From Saprospiraceae bacterium (GTDB lineage Bacteria > Bacteroidota > Bacteroidia > Chitinophagales > Saprospiraceae), in the NCBI GenBank assembly GCA_028280415.1, contig JANQLV010000075.1:1-64000 (forward strand): a stretch of 64,000 bases of DNA. Direction: 5' to 3'. The notes beneath the pieces are model-generated. The model did not search any database. It was not told the origin of the DNA and saw only the letters and a program-made list of their open reading frames with translations. Below are positions 43,422 through 52,607 of the stretch, in pieces (positions within the stretch are counted from its first letter, which is position 1; every line of letters begins with the position of its first letter). Made by a program: the position numbers and the translations under genes.

Positions 43422-43658
43422 TTAATTTAGTATTAGAGCTTCGTCTAATATCCTCATAATCAAAGGGATAGAATAGGTTTTTTCCTTAATGTAATAATCC
43501 GGTCTATCATTTTCGTATAAAAATGTTTTTAAATATAAATTTATACGTTGTTTAAAAGACTTTGTTGCTTTGAGCCGATTTACCATCCCGGTTTGAGCAT
43601 TACTTCGAAATTTGAAGACCGTAAAATAATCTTTGTCAGTTGATATGAAAATAAACAT
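43422..43658 (-). CDS. Small protein of unknown function, doubtful
   Basis: 78 residues with a balanced, basic composition (for example NRLKATKSFKQRINLYLKTFLYENDRPDYYIKE). No signal peptide, membrane helix or known family is seen. It lies alone, with 295 bases before the Wzc-like gene on its 3' side and about 260 bases of AT-rich sequence, without a promoter match, on its 5' side. It may be real or a chance frame. Confidence 0.3.
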   Translation of the reverse strand: MFIFISTDKDYFTVFKFRSNAQTGMVNRLKATKSFKQRINLYLKTFLYENDRPDYYIKEKTYSIPLIMRILDEALILN

Positions 43659-43917
43659 TTACTTTTGAGAGACATACTACAGGAAAATCACACCTGAACT
43701 ATAACTATTTTCACTATCTTTTCGTTTGATTGCTAGTTGTTCATTGTAATTGCTACAATTATATTCAGGATACAACTTATTGGTTTATTTTCAACTGATT
43801 GGATATTGATCGGTTTTATTAAGGTCAAATCATCGAATATCTGTTATACAGACAAGATTGAGCCTTGGTTAATTATGAAATTTGAGTGAAAACTCGGTTT
43901 GCTTTAAGAAAGACATT

Positions 43918-46900
43918 ATGAAAGTTTATTTGCCCCGGTGGAGTACACTTTTCTTTGCTTTAATAGTTCAGGTATTATTTTACAATCAGATTACTGCTCA
44001 GGTAGATCAATCCGGTTGGAATCTGATCACTCAGAATGATTTTATTGGCGCCAGAAATACTTTTCTTAAGACGCTGGAAAAAAATCCCGGAGACCTTCAT
44101 GCACTGGCGGGCATGGCTTTTATATCGGAAACGGTACAGGATTACAAGATGTATAAGAAATATACCCGTACCATTATTGAGCAAGGTTGGGAGGACGAAG
44201 CTTTTGCTTTGTTCGGTCATCTTTATGAAGGTGATCCGGAAGAGATTGTCAAAAAACTGGATAATGAGCAACTGAAAGCGGGCTATCGTTTTTCGATCGC
44301 CGATACACTTTTTCAGGAAAGGAAATTTAAAGCCGCTCGAAAAATGCTGCGAAAGGTAATCGGTGATTACAACTGGACGGTTATTGGTCCATTTACTAAT
44401 GTATCGGGCAGTGGTTTTATAGAAACGACACCGGTTGAAACAGAAGCTTACGATCCGCAGGCAGCGTATTTAAACGAAGAAAATATCCGCTTGAAATGGG
44501 TGAAAAAGGAATTGCGTGATCCGGATGGAATAGTTGATTTTAAAGACGTATTGCCTTCAAGTGCGAAGGGGATGTATTATGCCAATACTTTTATCAATAC
44601 GCCCAATGACCGGAAGACGCAGTTTAGAATTGCCCGAACTACTCCAATGAAAATCTGGCTGGACGGGGATTTAATTTTTGAAAATCGGAATAATATCAAA
44701 TATAACTGGGATTATGAGATCGTCGAAGTGGAATTGAAAGCAGGAATGCATCGATTACTGGTTAAATGTGCAGCTTATCCCGACTTTATCCAGAATAATA
44801 CGCTTTCTCTTCGTTTTAATGATACTTATGATGAAGGGGATGGCTATTATGAAAAATCCGATTATGATTATGGCTATAGTTATGATTACGGAGGTGGATA
44901 TTCGGGAAGTGGAAATAGTTTTGCTATACGGATTACCGATACGGAAGGCAAAGTATTTGATGATATTCAGTCCTCTTTTGATGCTCAATTCCAGCCTCTC
45001 CAGTACGAGGAAACGCTTATTGAAAAAACACTGATTCAACACTATCAGAAAGCAATTGAAGATAATCCTAAAGATTTAAAAAACTATTATTTCTTATGTA
45101 AAGCCTATTTTCTTTACAATTACATTGAGGAAGGGGAATCTTATTTTCATAAAATTTATACCGAACGTGAGGAAGAAGCTTTTTTTCGCTATTTGATGGC
45201 TAAGTTTTATGCGGCCAATGGAAAAGCGGAGAAAGCGGAAACTTTGATCAGTGGACTGGATGAAGAAAAAACACCTTTTTTTGCCATTATGGCAACTGAG
45301 CTGGCTAAAATTGATCAGGAAAAAAACGAGTCCGAATATATTTCTGCTCTGGATAAGTTGCTGAATGTATCTCCCACAAATTGGGGCATTATTTCCTCCT
45401 ATCTGGATTTTTATGATAAAAAAGGAAAAACAGAGGAAAAGAAAAAATTTATAGAATCTTTTCTAAACCGATTTCCGGAAAAGGACTATAAAAAGCGTCT
45501 GGAACCCTATCTCGAAGATGATAGCTATAAACCTTCCTCCTACAAACCATTGACGGACAAGGAGAAAGAAAAGAAAGCCAAAGAGGCCATAAAGCGTATG
45601 AAAAAACGCCTTAAGGTTTCGGATTATCGAACGGTGATTGGCTATTATAAACAAAAAGACAAAAAAGATAATGTCATCGAACTCTACGATGAGTTAATAA
45701 AAATTTATCCATATCGATCTTATTGGCGAACGGAGAAAGCAAAATTTCTCTTTGAAAAAGATATGTTGGATGAGGCCATGAAAGAACTAAAACTCGCGCT
45801 TAAAATCGAAGAATACAATAGCCGTACTTATGAAACGATAGGGGATATTTATGTTGAGAAAGGAGACAAGGAACAGGCTTACCAGTTTTACGAGCAATCT
45901 ATGGATATCAAAAAGATTGGCGGAGCATACGGAATGGAAGCACTGGAAAAGAAGATGGAAAAAATAAAAGAACAGACTTCTTTAAAAGAATATTTTAACT
46001 CGATTGGTTTTGAGGAAGCATTGCAGGATGAAGCCTGGAAAGACCGCTTCTCCGAGGAAGAGTCGGTCGTTTTACTCTATACTATTGAATCGTCTTTGGA
46101 TAAGGATAATAAGATTGATTATAACCAGAAAATGATGATTTATATTCAAAATGAGGCAGGGGCGAAATATTGGACCGAAGCCAATTTTGGATTTTTAGGG
46201 AATATCAGTTTTGTTAAAGTATTAAAAAAGAATGGACAGGTAGTCAGCCCCAATCGCAATTATGGCTATGTGGTATTTAAAAATCTGGAGCCCGGAGATA
46301 TTATTCAGATAGAGGGTAATTCGAAGGCCAATATGACCCGGGAGCTGCATGGAGAGATGTACCATATTGCAGCACTTTCTCATGATGTACCGGTTTATAA
46401 AGCTAAGCTGGAATTTGTACACCACATCGATCAGGCTATGTATTACGAATGTTATCGTCTGGATTGTGAGGCAGATGTTAAAGTAAAAGATGATTATAAA
46501 TTGCTGACCTGGGAATTTGAGAATATCCCGAAAATGGAAAGAGAAAATGCAGTACTGGACAATCTCGATTCTTATGCCTGGGTAATGTTTAGTACACAAA
46601 AAGACTGGTCGAAAGTAGTCAACTGGTATCTGCGAAAAACATATCGCCGTTTGGAAACAAATTATGAAATTGAAAACGAATTATTGAGCATCATCAGCGA
46701 GGGCATGAATGAAGAAGAAATTGTTGAAGCAATTTATAATTATGTTACCAAGGAAATAACCTACTCGCATGTTTCCTTCTTGAATTCCAATTATATTCCC
46801 AAAAAACCTTCCTCTACCATTTCTGACCAGATAGGTGATTGTAAAGATGTAGCCTCTTTGATGATTTCTATGCTACGTCGATACAGTATCGATGCTTATT

Positions 46901-47793
46901 ATGTATTGGTGCGATCCAGTAATTTTACCAATAGCAAACCACAACCAACGGTACTTGCATTTAATCATGTAATTGTCGGTTATGTACTCGAAGATGGGAA
47001 GATGCGTTATCTGGACCTGACTACGGATTACTATCCTTATTACGTCGTTCCGGAATTTGATAATCATTCCTGGGCACTGGTGGTAAGGGAAGGGGAAACG
47101 GATGTTTTCCGCCTGCCAAATGATATGCTCAATCCCAATAAAACGAGATTGGAACTGGATATCAAGGCCCGGGTGAACCGGGATCGTAGCCTGGTGTTGA
47201 CTGCAGGAATAAATGGTAAAGGAATATTGGGCGGGAAGTTACGCGAAGAACTCAACAGAGTGACGACTGAAGACGATCGACGGAAATTCCTTTTGAGCTA
47301 TTTTGGTGAAGGTTCTTTTGACCATCTTACACTGAATGATTTTCAATTTGAAAACCTGGAAGATATTACCACACCATTGGAGATGAACATGGATATGAAG
47401 GCTTATAATTATATAGAGCGGGTGAGTGATTTTTATATTGTTCAAGTTCCATTATTAAATGCGATCACCACCAAGCCAACATTATTCGTCGAAAAGAGGT
47501 ATAATAACCTCGATCTGAATGCACTATTTGAGACAGCTCCTTCTTTTCAAAATATAGAATTGGAAATACCGAAGGAATTTGAATTAATGGATATTCCGCA
47601 AAATATTCGTATCGATAATAAATTCGGGACCTATGAAATGCAATTTGAGAAAATGCCCGATGGCCTCCACATCAACCGTAGCCTGATTTTGAAAACGCGC
47701 CTGGTCAAATACGAAGATTATGCGGCCTTTAAGGATTTTTATATCGAACTTCTGGATGCAGACCGGATGAAACTGGCATTGCGCAAGCGCTAG
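43918..47793 (+). CDS. Large periplasmic protein with TPR, DUF3857 and transglutaminase-like domains
   Basis: 1291 residues from the ATG at 43918, which opens a signal peptide (MKVYLPRWSTLFFALIVQVLFYNQITAQ); a TTG 12 codons earlier is less likely. Helical TPR-like repeats (about 30-130 and 380-680), a PA14-like beta module around residue 250-290 with a Tyr/Gly-rich loop, then DUF3857 (about 690-880) and a transglutaminase-like core with a full triad: Cys975 in GDCKDVASL, His1017 in FNHVIVGY and Asp1033 in YLDLTTDYY. A DUF3858-type beta region ends the protein. The enzymatic role (amidase, peptidase or crosslinker) is unknown. Confidence 0.85.
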   Translation: MKVYLPRWSTLFFALIVQVLFYNQITAQVDQSGWNLITQNDFIGARNTFLKTLEKNPGDLHALAGMAFISETVQDYKMYKKYTRTIIEQGWEDEAFALFGHLYEGDPEEIVKKLDNEQLKAGYRFSIADTLFQERKFKAARKMLRKVIGDYNWTVIGPFTNVSGSGFIETTPVETEAYDPQAAYLNEENIRLKWVKKELRDPDGIVDFKDVLPSSAKGMYYANTFINTPNDRKTQFRIARTTPMKIWLDGDLIFENRNNIKYNWDYEIVEVELKAGMHRLLVKCAAYPDFIQNNTLSLRFNDTYDEGDGYYEKSDYDYGYSYDYGGGYSGSGNSFAIRITDTEGKVFDDIQSSFDAQFQPLQYEETLIEKTLIQHYQKAIEDNPKDLKNYYFLCKAYFLYNYIEEGESYFHKIYTEREEEAFFRYLMAKFYAANGKAEKAETLISGLDEEKTPFFAIMATELAKIDQEKNESEYISALDKLLNVSPTNWGIISSYLDFYDKKGKTEEKKKFIESFLNRFPEKDYKKRLEPYLEDDSYKPSSYKPLTDKEKEKKAKEAIKRMKKRLKVSDYRTVIGYYKQKDKKDNVIELYDELIKIYPYRSYWRTEKAKFLFEKDMLDEAMKELKLALKIEEYNSRTYETIGDIYVEKGDKEQAYQFYEQSMDIKKIGGAYGMEALEKKMEKIKEQTSLKEYFNSIGFEEALQDEAWKDRFSEEESVVLLYTIESSLDKDNKIDYNQKMMIYIQNEAGAKYWTEANFGFLGNISFVKVLKKNGQVVSPNRNYGYVVFKNLEPGDIIQIEGNSKANMTRELHGEMYHIAALSHDVPVYKAKLEFVHHIDQAMYYECYRLDCEADVKVKDDYKLLTWEFENIPKMERENAVLDNLDSYAWVMFSTQKDWSKVVNWYLRKTYRRLETNYEIENELLSIISEGMNEEEIVEAIYNYVTKEITYSHVSFLNSNYIPKKPSSTISDQIGDCKDVASLMISMLRRYSIDAYYVLVRSSNFTNSKPQPTVLAFNHVIVGYVLEDGKMRYLDLTTDYYPYYVVPEFDNHSWALVVREGETDVFRLPNDMLNPNKTRLELDIKARVNRDRSLVLTAGINGKGILGGKLREELNRVTTEDDRRKFLLSYFGEGSFDHLTLNDFQFENLEDITTPLEMNMDMKAYNYIERVSDFYIVQVPLLNAITTKPTLFVEKRYNNLDLNALFETAPSFQNIELEIPKEFELMDIPQNIRIDNKFGTYEMQFEKMPDGLHINRSLILKTRLVKYEDYAAFKDFYIELLDADRMKLALRKR

Positions 47794-47880
47794 ATGATTT
47801 GTCCTTTAGCTTATTGAACATTTATATATTAAAAGCAATTGCTTAATTTTTCTGAATACCTCTGATCAGGAACATCAACA

Positions 47881-50019
47881 TTACTGCTCTTCTTCCTTAC
47901 TCAGGTTGGCCAGTTTTTCTTCCTTGGCCTTCTCTTCCAGTATCTTGCGATTTTCCGCTTTTCTTTTTAAATAATAATACATTTCCAGTTGGGCCCTGAC
48001 GGCAATATCCGAAGTATTCTCCCGGTAATTATCGGAAAGCTCGCCATCCAGTACTCTTGCTTTGATATTGTCGCGCAATTGAATATCCATAAAGTCCAAA
48101 ACTTCCTGTCGGAGATCTTCATCATAAATCGGGAACACGGTTTCAATTCGATAACTCAGATTTCGAGTCATCCAGTCGGCGGAAGATAAGTAGATATCTT
48201 TTTTGCCATCATTGTGGAAAATAAATATCCTTGAATGCTCCAGAAAGCGATCGACAATACTGTAAGCTTCAATATTTTCACTAAAGCCGTCTTGCCCCGG
48301 AATCAAGGAACAAATCCCGCGAATAATCATCTTGATCTTTACTCCGGCATTATTTGCTTCATAGAGCTTGTAGACCATATCACGATCCTGTAAAGAATTC
48401 ATTTTTAGGATAATCTCGGCATGCTTGCCTTGTTGTGCATACTCGATTTCCCGATCGATGAATTGTGTAAGAGAGCTACGCAGATTAAATTGTCCCACCA
48501 AAAGATGCTTGAAATCCTGGGAGGGAACTTTCACCGTTTCCAAAAAGGAAAACACCCTGGAACTTTCCCTGGTCAATCTGGTATCTGCAGTGAATAAACC
48601 TATATCGCTATAGACTTTGGCAGTTCCTTCGTGGAAATTGCCGGTACTGAGATAAGCGTATAATTTGGTTCGACCATTTTCGATTCGGCTGATCAAACCC
48701 AGTTTGGAATGTACTTTTACCCCCGGAAAACTATAATGCACGTTCACGCCCGCTGCCTCCAGTTTTTTACCCCAGGTCAGGTTAGCTTCTTCATCAAATC
48801 TCGCTTTAACTTCTACGAATACGGAAACTTGTTTCCCTGCTTTTACCGCTCTGATCAGGGCATTCATGATCCGGGATTTTCGTGCGACCCGGTATTGGAC
48901 GATCTTAATATGAGTGACTTGCGAATCAATGGCTGCATCCTCAAAAAAGCGAATAGCAGATTCATAAGAATGATAAGGAACATGAATCATTCGATCTTTG
49001 GCCTTGATCGTTTCCCAAATATCCTTACTATCTTCCAAAGGCTCGTATTTCATCGGAGGAAGTGGCGTATTGGAAAGATGTGTATAGCCAAAATCCGGGA
49101 ATTTGAAATAATCAAAATTATTATGATAACGTCCTTCGGGTAAAAGGTCGAATTCTTCGAGTTCAAAAACTTCCATTAAAAAATCAAGCAGATGATCCGG
49201 AATTTCCCGGTCATAGACAAAACGGGAAGCGGGGCCCACATTTCTTTTATTCAGGCTTTTACTGATCTTCGTAATCAAATCACCTGAAAACTCATCATCG
49301 ATGTAAAGTTCTGCATCGCGCGTGAGCTTGATAGAATACATCCCCATGATATCATAGCCAGGAAACAGCCAGCGCGCCGTATATCGAACAATATCGTCCA
49401 GAATAATGATGGTGTGATTGCCATCCATGGAAGGTAGTTCTACGAAGCGGGGCAGGTGATCAGAAGGTATTTTGACAATGGCATAATCGATCTTGCTTTC
49501 TTTCTTATCTTTTGGATGCAAAATCACGGTCAGATAAAGTGCGGCATTATTCAAAAAAGGCCGAATCTTGTTTTTTACCAAAAGTACAGGTTGCACGAAG
49601 GGGAGAAGGTTATCCTGGAAATAATTTTCAATGAACTCTTTTTGGCCTTCGTTCAATTGATCCAATCTGGTGATTACCCGGATGCCCTGTTCTTTAAATT
49701 GGGGAATTAATTGTTTTTCAAAAATCTCTGAATATTCCTCCTGCTGGCGGTTAATGATTTTTAATAATTTTTTAAGAATGGTTTTCGGATCATATTCGAT
49801 CTTCCTTTTGGTTTTTTTACCCAGTCTCACCAAATTTCTTATGTTGGCTACCCGAACTCTAAAGAATTCATCCAGATTGGACGAATAAATAGCCATAAAC
49901 TTAACTCTTTCCAGGAGTGGGACACTTGGATCTTTCGCTTCCTGCAATACCCGGTAATTAAAAGTTAACCAACTTATATCCCGGTGCATGTAAGGCATCG
50001 TCTCTTCGGTATAATTCAT
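47881..50019 (-). CDS. ppk1: Polyphosphate kinase 1
   Basis: Makes inorganic polyphosphate from ATP, and the reverse. The 712-residue length is right for PPK1. Landmarks: N-terminal YMHRDISWLTFNYRVLQEA and SSNLDEFFRVRVANI, the phospho-histidine segment VHYSFPGVKVHSKLGLISR (second His) and the second catalytic His in IDRFLEHSRIFIF, plus YLSTGNFHEGTAKVYSDIGLFT. It forms an operon with the LOG-family gene 9 bases upstream. The C-terminus is a Glu/Lys-rich helix (KRKAENRKILEEKAKEEKLA), longer than in most PPK1 proteins. Confidence 0.95.
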   Translation of the reverse strand: MNYTEETMPYMHRDISWLTFNYRVLQEAKDPSVPLLERVKFMAIYSSNLDEFFRVRVANIRNLVRLGKKTKRKIEYDPKTILKKLLKIINRQQEEYSEIFEKQLIPQFKEQGIRVITRLDQLNEGQKEFIENYFQDNLLPFVQPVLLVKNKIRPFLNNAALYLTVILHPKDKKESKIDYAIVKIPSDHLPRFVELPSMDGNHTIIILDDIVRYTARWLFPGYDIMGMYSIKLTRDAELYIDDEFSGDLITKISKSLNKRNVGPASRFVYDREIPDHLLDFLMEVFELEEFDLLPEGRYHNNFDYFKFPDFGYTHLSNTPLPPMKYEPLEDSKDIWETIKAKDRMIHVPYHSYESAIRFFEDAAIDSQVTHIKIVQYRVARKSRIMNALIRAVKAGKQVSVFVEVKARFDEEANLTWGKKLEAAGVNVHYSFPGVKVHSKLGLISRIENGRTKLYAYLSTGNFHEGTAKVYSDIGLFTADTRLTRESSRVFSFLETVKVPSQDFKHLLVGQFNLRSSLTQFIDREIEYAQQGKHAEIILKMNSLQDRDMVYKLYEANNAGVKIKMIIRGICSLIPGQDGFSENIEAYSIVDRFLEHSRIFIFHNDGKKDIYLSSADWMTRNLSYRIETVFPIYDEDLRQEVLDFMDIQLRDNIKARVLDGELSDNYRENTSDIAVRAQLEMYYYLKRKAENRKILEEKAKEEKLANLSKEEEQ

Positions 50020-50028
50020 CGGATTTTT

Positions 50029-50616
50029 TTATACTGCTGCAAAATTAATGGCTGATTTGTTCCAGTGCGGGGCATTTAAAATGGCCTCTATCATTTCTTC
50101 GGGATGGGCAATAACGGTCCACATATCCCCATGTACAGACCTCATAAATTTTTCCTCAATACAACGCTTAAGCATTTCGATTAAGGGATCGTAAAAGCCG
50201 TCTAAATTCAAAATGATTATCGGTTTGGTATAAACACCCAGTCTTTTCAGAGTAATTGCTTCGAGTAATTCTTCCAAAGTACCGCAGCCACCGGGAAGAC
50301 TGATCAATGCATCACTGTCTTCCATAAGTAATTTTTTTCGCTCGTGCATATCTTTGGTCACAATCAGATGATTTATCCTCTTGTGCTGCCATTCTACTTC
50401 ATGCATGAACTCCGGCATGATTCCGGTAATTACTCCGTTTTTTTCAACAATAGTATCCGCCAGTTTTCCCATCAATCCGACCGATCCCCCGCCATAGCGA
50501 ACGGCAATATCATTGTTTACCAGGATATCGGCAATTCTTTCTGTTGCTTCGAAATATTTGCTGGCTATCTTGGCACTGGAAGCACAATATACGGTAACCG
50601 TTTTTATCTCTTTCAT
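50029..50616 (-). CDS. LOG-family nucleotide phosphoribohydrolase
   Basis: 195 residues of the TIGR00730/LOG family, with VRYGGGSVGLMGKLADT and the diagnostic LPGGCGTLEELLEAIT. Members cleave the N-glycosidic bond of nucleoside 5'-monophosphates (AMP or cytokinin riboside monophosphates) to base plus ribose-5-phosphate. The ATG at 50616 is 133 bases from the divergent asparaginase-like gene. The ppk1 start follows its stop after 9 bases, indicating co-transcription; the link may be nucleotide turnover under stress, which is inference. Confidence 0.88.
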   Translation of the reverse strand: MKEIKTVTVYCASSAKIASKYFEATERIADILVNNDIAVRYGGGSVGLMGKLADTIVEKNGVITGIMPEFMHEVEWQHKRINHLIVTKDMHERKKLLMEDSDALISLPGGCGTLEELLEAITLKRLGVYTKPIIILNLDGFYDPLIEMLKRCIEEKFMRSVHGDMWTVIAHPEEMIEAILNAPHWNKSAINFAAV

Positions 50617-50723
50617 ATATACAACGATACTTGGATGAGGATTTGTTTAAAGACTCATTTTCCAACCTTGCGAAAATAGGGAAATATTAGTAAAGGTATC
50701 GCTCTTTTTCTCAATGGAATAAT

Positions 50724-50731
50724 TATTTTTG
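50724..50731 (+). promoter_or_regulatory. Possible -7 box (TATTTTTG) for the asparaginase-like gene
   Basis: TATTTTTG matches TAnnTTTG and lies 17 bases before the ATG at 50749, so the leader would be very short. No good -33 element is visible. Confidence 0.4.
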
Positions 50732-50748
50732 CCGAAAACAAACTAATC

Positions 50749-51246
50749 ATGGTTCAGGTTTTCGTAACAGGAGGGACATTTGATAAAGAATATAATTTTA
50801 TTACCGGGGAACTGTTCTTCAAAGATACCCACTTGAAAGAAATGTTCGATAGAGGTCGTTGTACAATCGATATTGATATAAAAACCCTGATGATGCTCGA
50901 TAGTCTTGAGATGAAAGAAGAGGACCGGGATATTGTTTTACATAATTGTCGAAAAACACCTCATAAAAGTATCCTGATTACGCATGGTACCGATCGAATG
51001 GTTGCAACTGCTAAAACGCTTGCTGCTGCCAATATTGAAGGGAAAACTATTGTCCTTACAGGTGCCATGATTCCCTATGCTTTTGGTACATCTTCGGATG
51101 GTTTTTTTAATTTGGGTAGCGCACTTGCATTTGCACAAATTTTACCCGCAGGGGTTTATATCGTGATGAATGGCCGTTATTTCGATTGGGATAATGTTCG
51201 CAAAAACCGGAGAACAGGAAACTTTGAAGAATTGGTAGAAGTGTAG
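50749..51246 (+). CDS. One-domain asparaginase-fold protein
   Basis: 165 residues, equal to only the N-terminal domain of L-asparaginases (~330 residues). Both catalytic threonine motifs are present: FVTGGTFDK (Thr10) and LITHGTDRM (Thr81, Asp82), followed by the conserved LTGAMIPYAFGTSSDGFFNLGSA. The C-terminal domain, which supplies part of the interface and active site in classical enzymes, is absent, and the gene ends cleanly with TAG. This short form is found in other bacteria; its substrate is not established. It is divergent from the LOG gene. Confidence 0.82.
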   Translation: MVQVFVTGGTFDKEYNFITGELFFKDTHLKEMFDRGRCTIDIDIKTLMMLDSLEMKEEDRDIVLHNCRKTPHKSILITHGTDRMVATAKTLAAANIEGKTIVLTGAMIPYAFGTSSDGFFNLGSALAFAQILPAGVYIVMNGRYFDWDNVRKNRRTGNFEELVEV

Positions 51247-51312
51247 TACCTGAGTGGATAATGATAGACTAAGCTTACTGATTTTTTCAAATCCAATACT
51301 AATTATCAAATC

Positions 51313-51534
51313 ATGTCATATCTGGGTTTAGTATTCGAAATAATCATCTTGATCGGAGCCGTATATGGTTACCTGTTTAGCATCGGGCGATTCAGCTCAA
51401 AAGATCCGGAAATCCGGAAAAAGGCCGAAGCCTTTCGCAAGAGCAATGGCTGGTGGTTGCGCATTGGATGCTTATTGGTTATCGCTTTGATGGCCGTAGA
51501 AATTTACCTGCATATTAGAGATATATTTAACTAA
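51313..51534 (+). CDS. Small two-helix membrane protein
   Basis: 73 residues: helix about 3-25 (LVFEIIILIGAVYGYLFSIG), a charged loop with DPEIRKKAEAFRKSNG, and a second helix about 46-66 (WWLRIGCLLVIALMAVEIYL). I recognise no function; the arrangement is common among uncharacterised Bacteroidota proteins. It is followed after 6 bases by the nucleotidyltransferase-like gene, suggesting co-transcription. Confidence 0.7.
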   Translation: MSYLGLVFEIIILIGAVYGYLFSIGRFSSKDPEIRKKAEAFRKSNGWWLRIGCLLVIALMAVEIYLHIRDIFN

Positions 51535-51540
51535 TTCGAT

Positions 51541-52335
51541 TTGCTGGTCAGAGATATAGGGCAATTTTTAGAACTAAACGCCGAAGGACAATTGATCAAT
51601 CCTGCCTGTCTTTCCCTCTTGCCCGGGGAATGGAAAATACCTCTTGAAGTTATTAAACAATATTACACGGATTATTATGGCCATCAATTGCACAGCCTCT
51701 ATTTGCGAGGCAGTTTGGCCAGGGGAACTTATGTCTCCGGTGTTTCTGATGTCGATGTATTCGGATTGATTAAAAAAGAAGAACTTCATTGGGAGAAAAC
51801 GCCATTTAATCCGGCACTAACTTCGATGCTAAGTGAAAAAATGCAGCAGTCACTTTCACTCGAAACAATGGTTTCTTCATTTCATCAGAAATTGGATGAA
51901 CAATATCCTCAGCTGGCGGTAATTCTGAAAACCCAATCCGTTTGTATTTGGGGAACAGATATCATCCCGGTTATACCGGATTTTTATCCGGACCGTTCGG
52001 TTTTAATGCACCATCGCTGGCTTCAACAGGATTTAGAAGATTTTTTTAGTAAAAAGAAAAAAACAATTCTGGACAGAAAGGCGATACATAAAATGCTTAT
52101 CCGCTGTGGTTTGGAACTGGTGGTCGAAAGAAGTGGCCGATTTACGCTTGATTTATATCCAGCCGTACAACTATTTGTACAGTATTATCCGGATCAGAAA
52201 GCGATAATGGAGCAAACTTTATATTACTACCTCAACCCAAAGGAGCAGCTTTTTCGGCAATATTCGGGCATAGAAAAATTGGGTAACTGGCTGCTTTCCG
52301 AAATAAAATTAAATCTTGTATCGGCTCTGGATTAG
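51541..52335 (+). CDS. Nucleotidyltransferase-fold protein
   Basis: 264 residues starting at TTG (51541); no ATG lies upstream of the core. The Pol-beta/MNT nucleotidyltransferase signature is clear: LRGSLARGTYVSGVSDVDVFGL, with Gly57-Ser58 and the metal-binding Asp70 and Asp72. A helical C-terminal half (about 150-264) resembles the helical half of aminoglycoside nucleotidyltransferases (kanamycin-type). It could transfer a nucleotide to a small molecule or protein; no HEPN-domain gene accompanies it, so a MNT-HEPN toxin-antitoxin role is not supported. It is in tandem with the small membrane protein. Confidence 0.75.
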   Translation: MLVRDIGQFLELNAEGQLINPACLSLLPGEWKIPLEVIKQYYTDYYGHQLHSLYLRGSLARGTYVSGVSDVDVFGLIKKEELHWEKTPFNPALTSMLSEKMQQSLSLETMVSSFHQKLDEQYPQLAVILKTQSVCIWGTDIIPVIPDFYPDRSVLMHHRWLQQDLEDFFSKKKKTILDRKAIHKMLIRCGLELVVERSGRFTLDLYPAVQLFVQYYPDQKAIMEQTLYYYLNPKEQLFRQYSGIEKLGNWLLSEIKLNLVSALD

Positions 52336-52607
52336 AGACAATTCGACACTCATTTGCTATTTGTCTATTGATAGCTTTTTCAAAGGATTAGATTACAAAT
52401 AATTTTGTTATTATTGCACTAGGATTTTCTCCCAAAGGAATTGGTCTGTGATTTTATGTATTTCCAAACCAATTTTTGAGTTATACCGGTAAAAAGATGG
52501 TCATTTATACGTTCGGGCCATTTTGGTTTCGCTATAACTCCCTGACCTACGCACTAATGGACCGTTTTACTGATACTAAATGATCTAATTTCAAGTTTCA
52601 AATCAAT

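Noticed and set aside
51541..52335. MNT-HEPN toxin-antitoxin pair
   Set aside because: Only the nucleotidyltransferase-like gene is present; the neighbour is a two-helix membrane protein, not HEPN.
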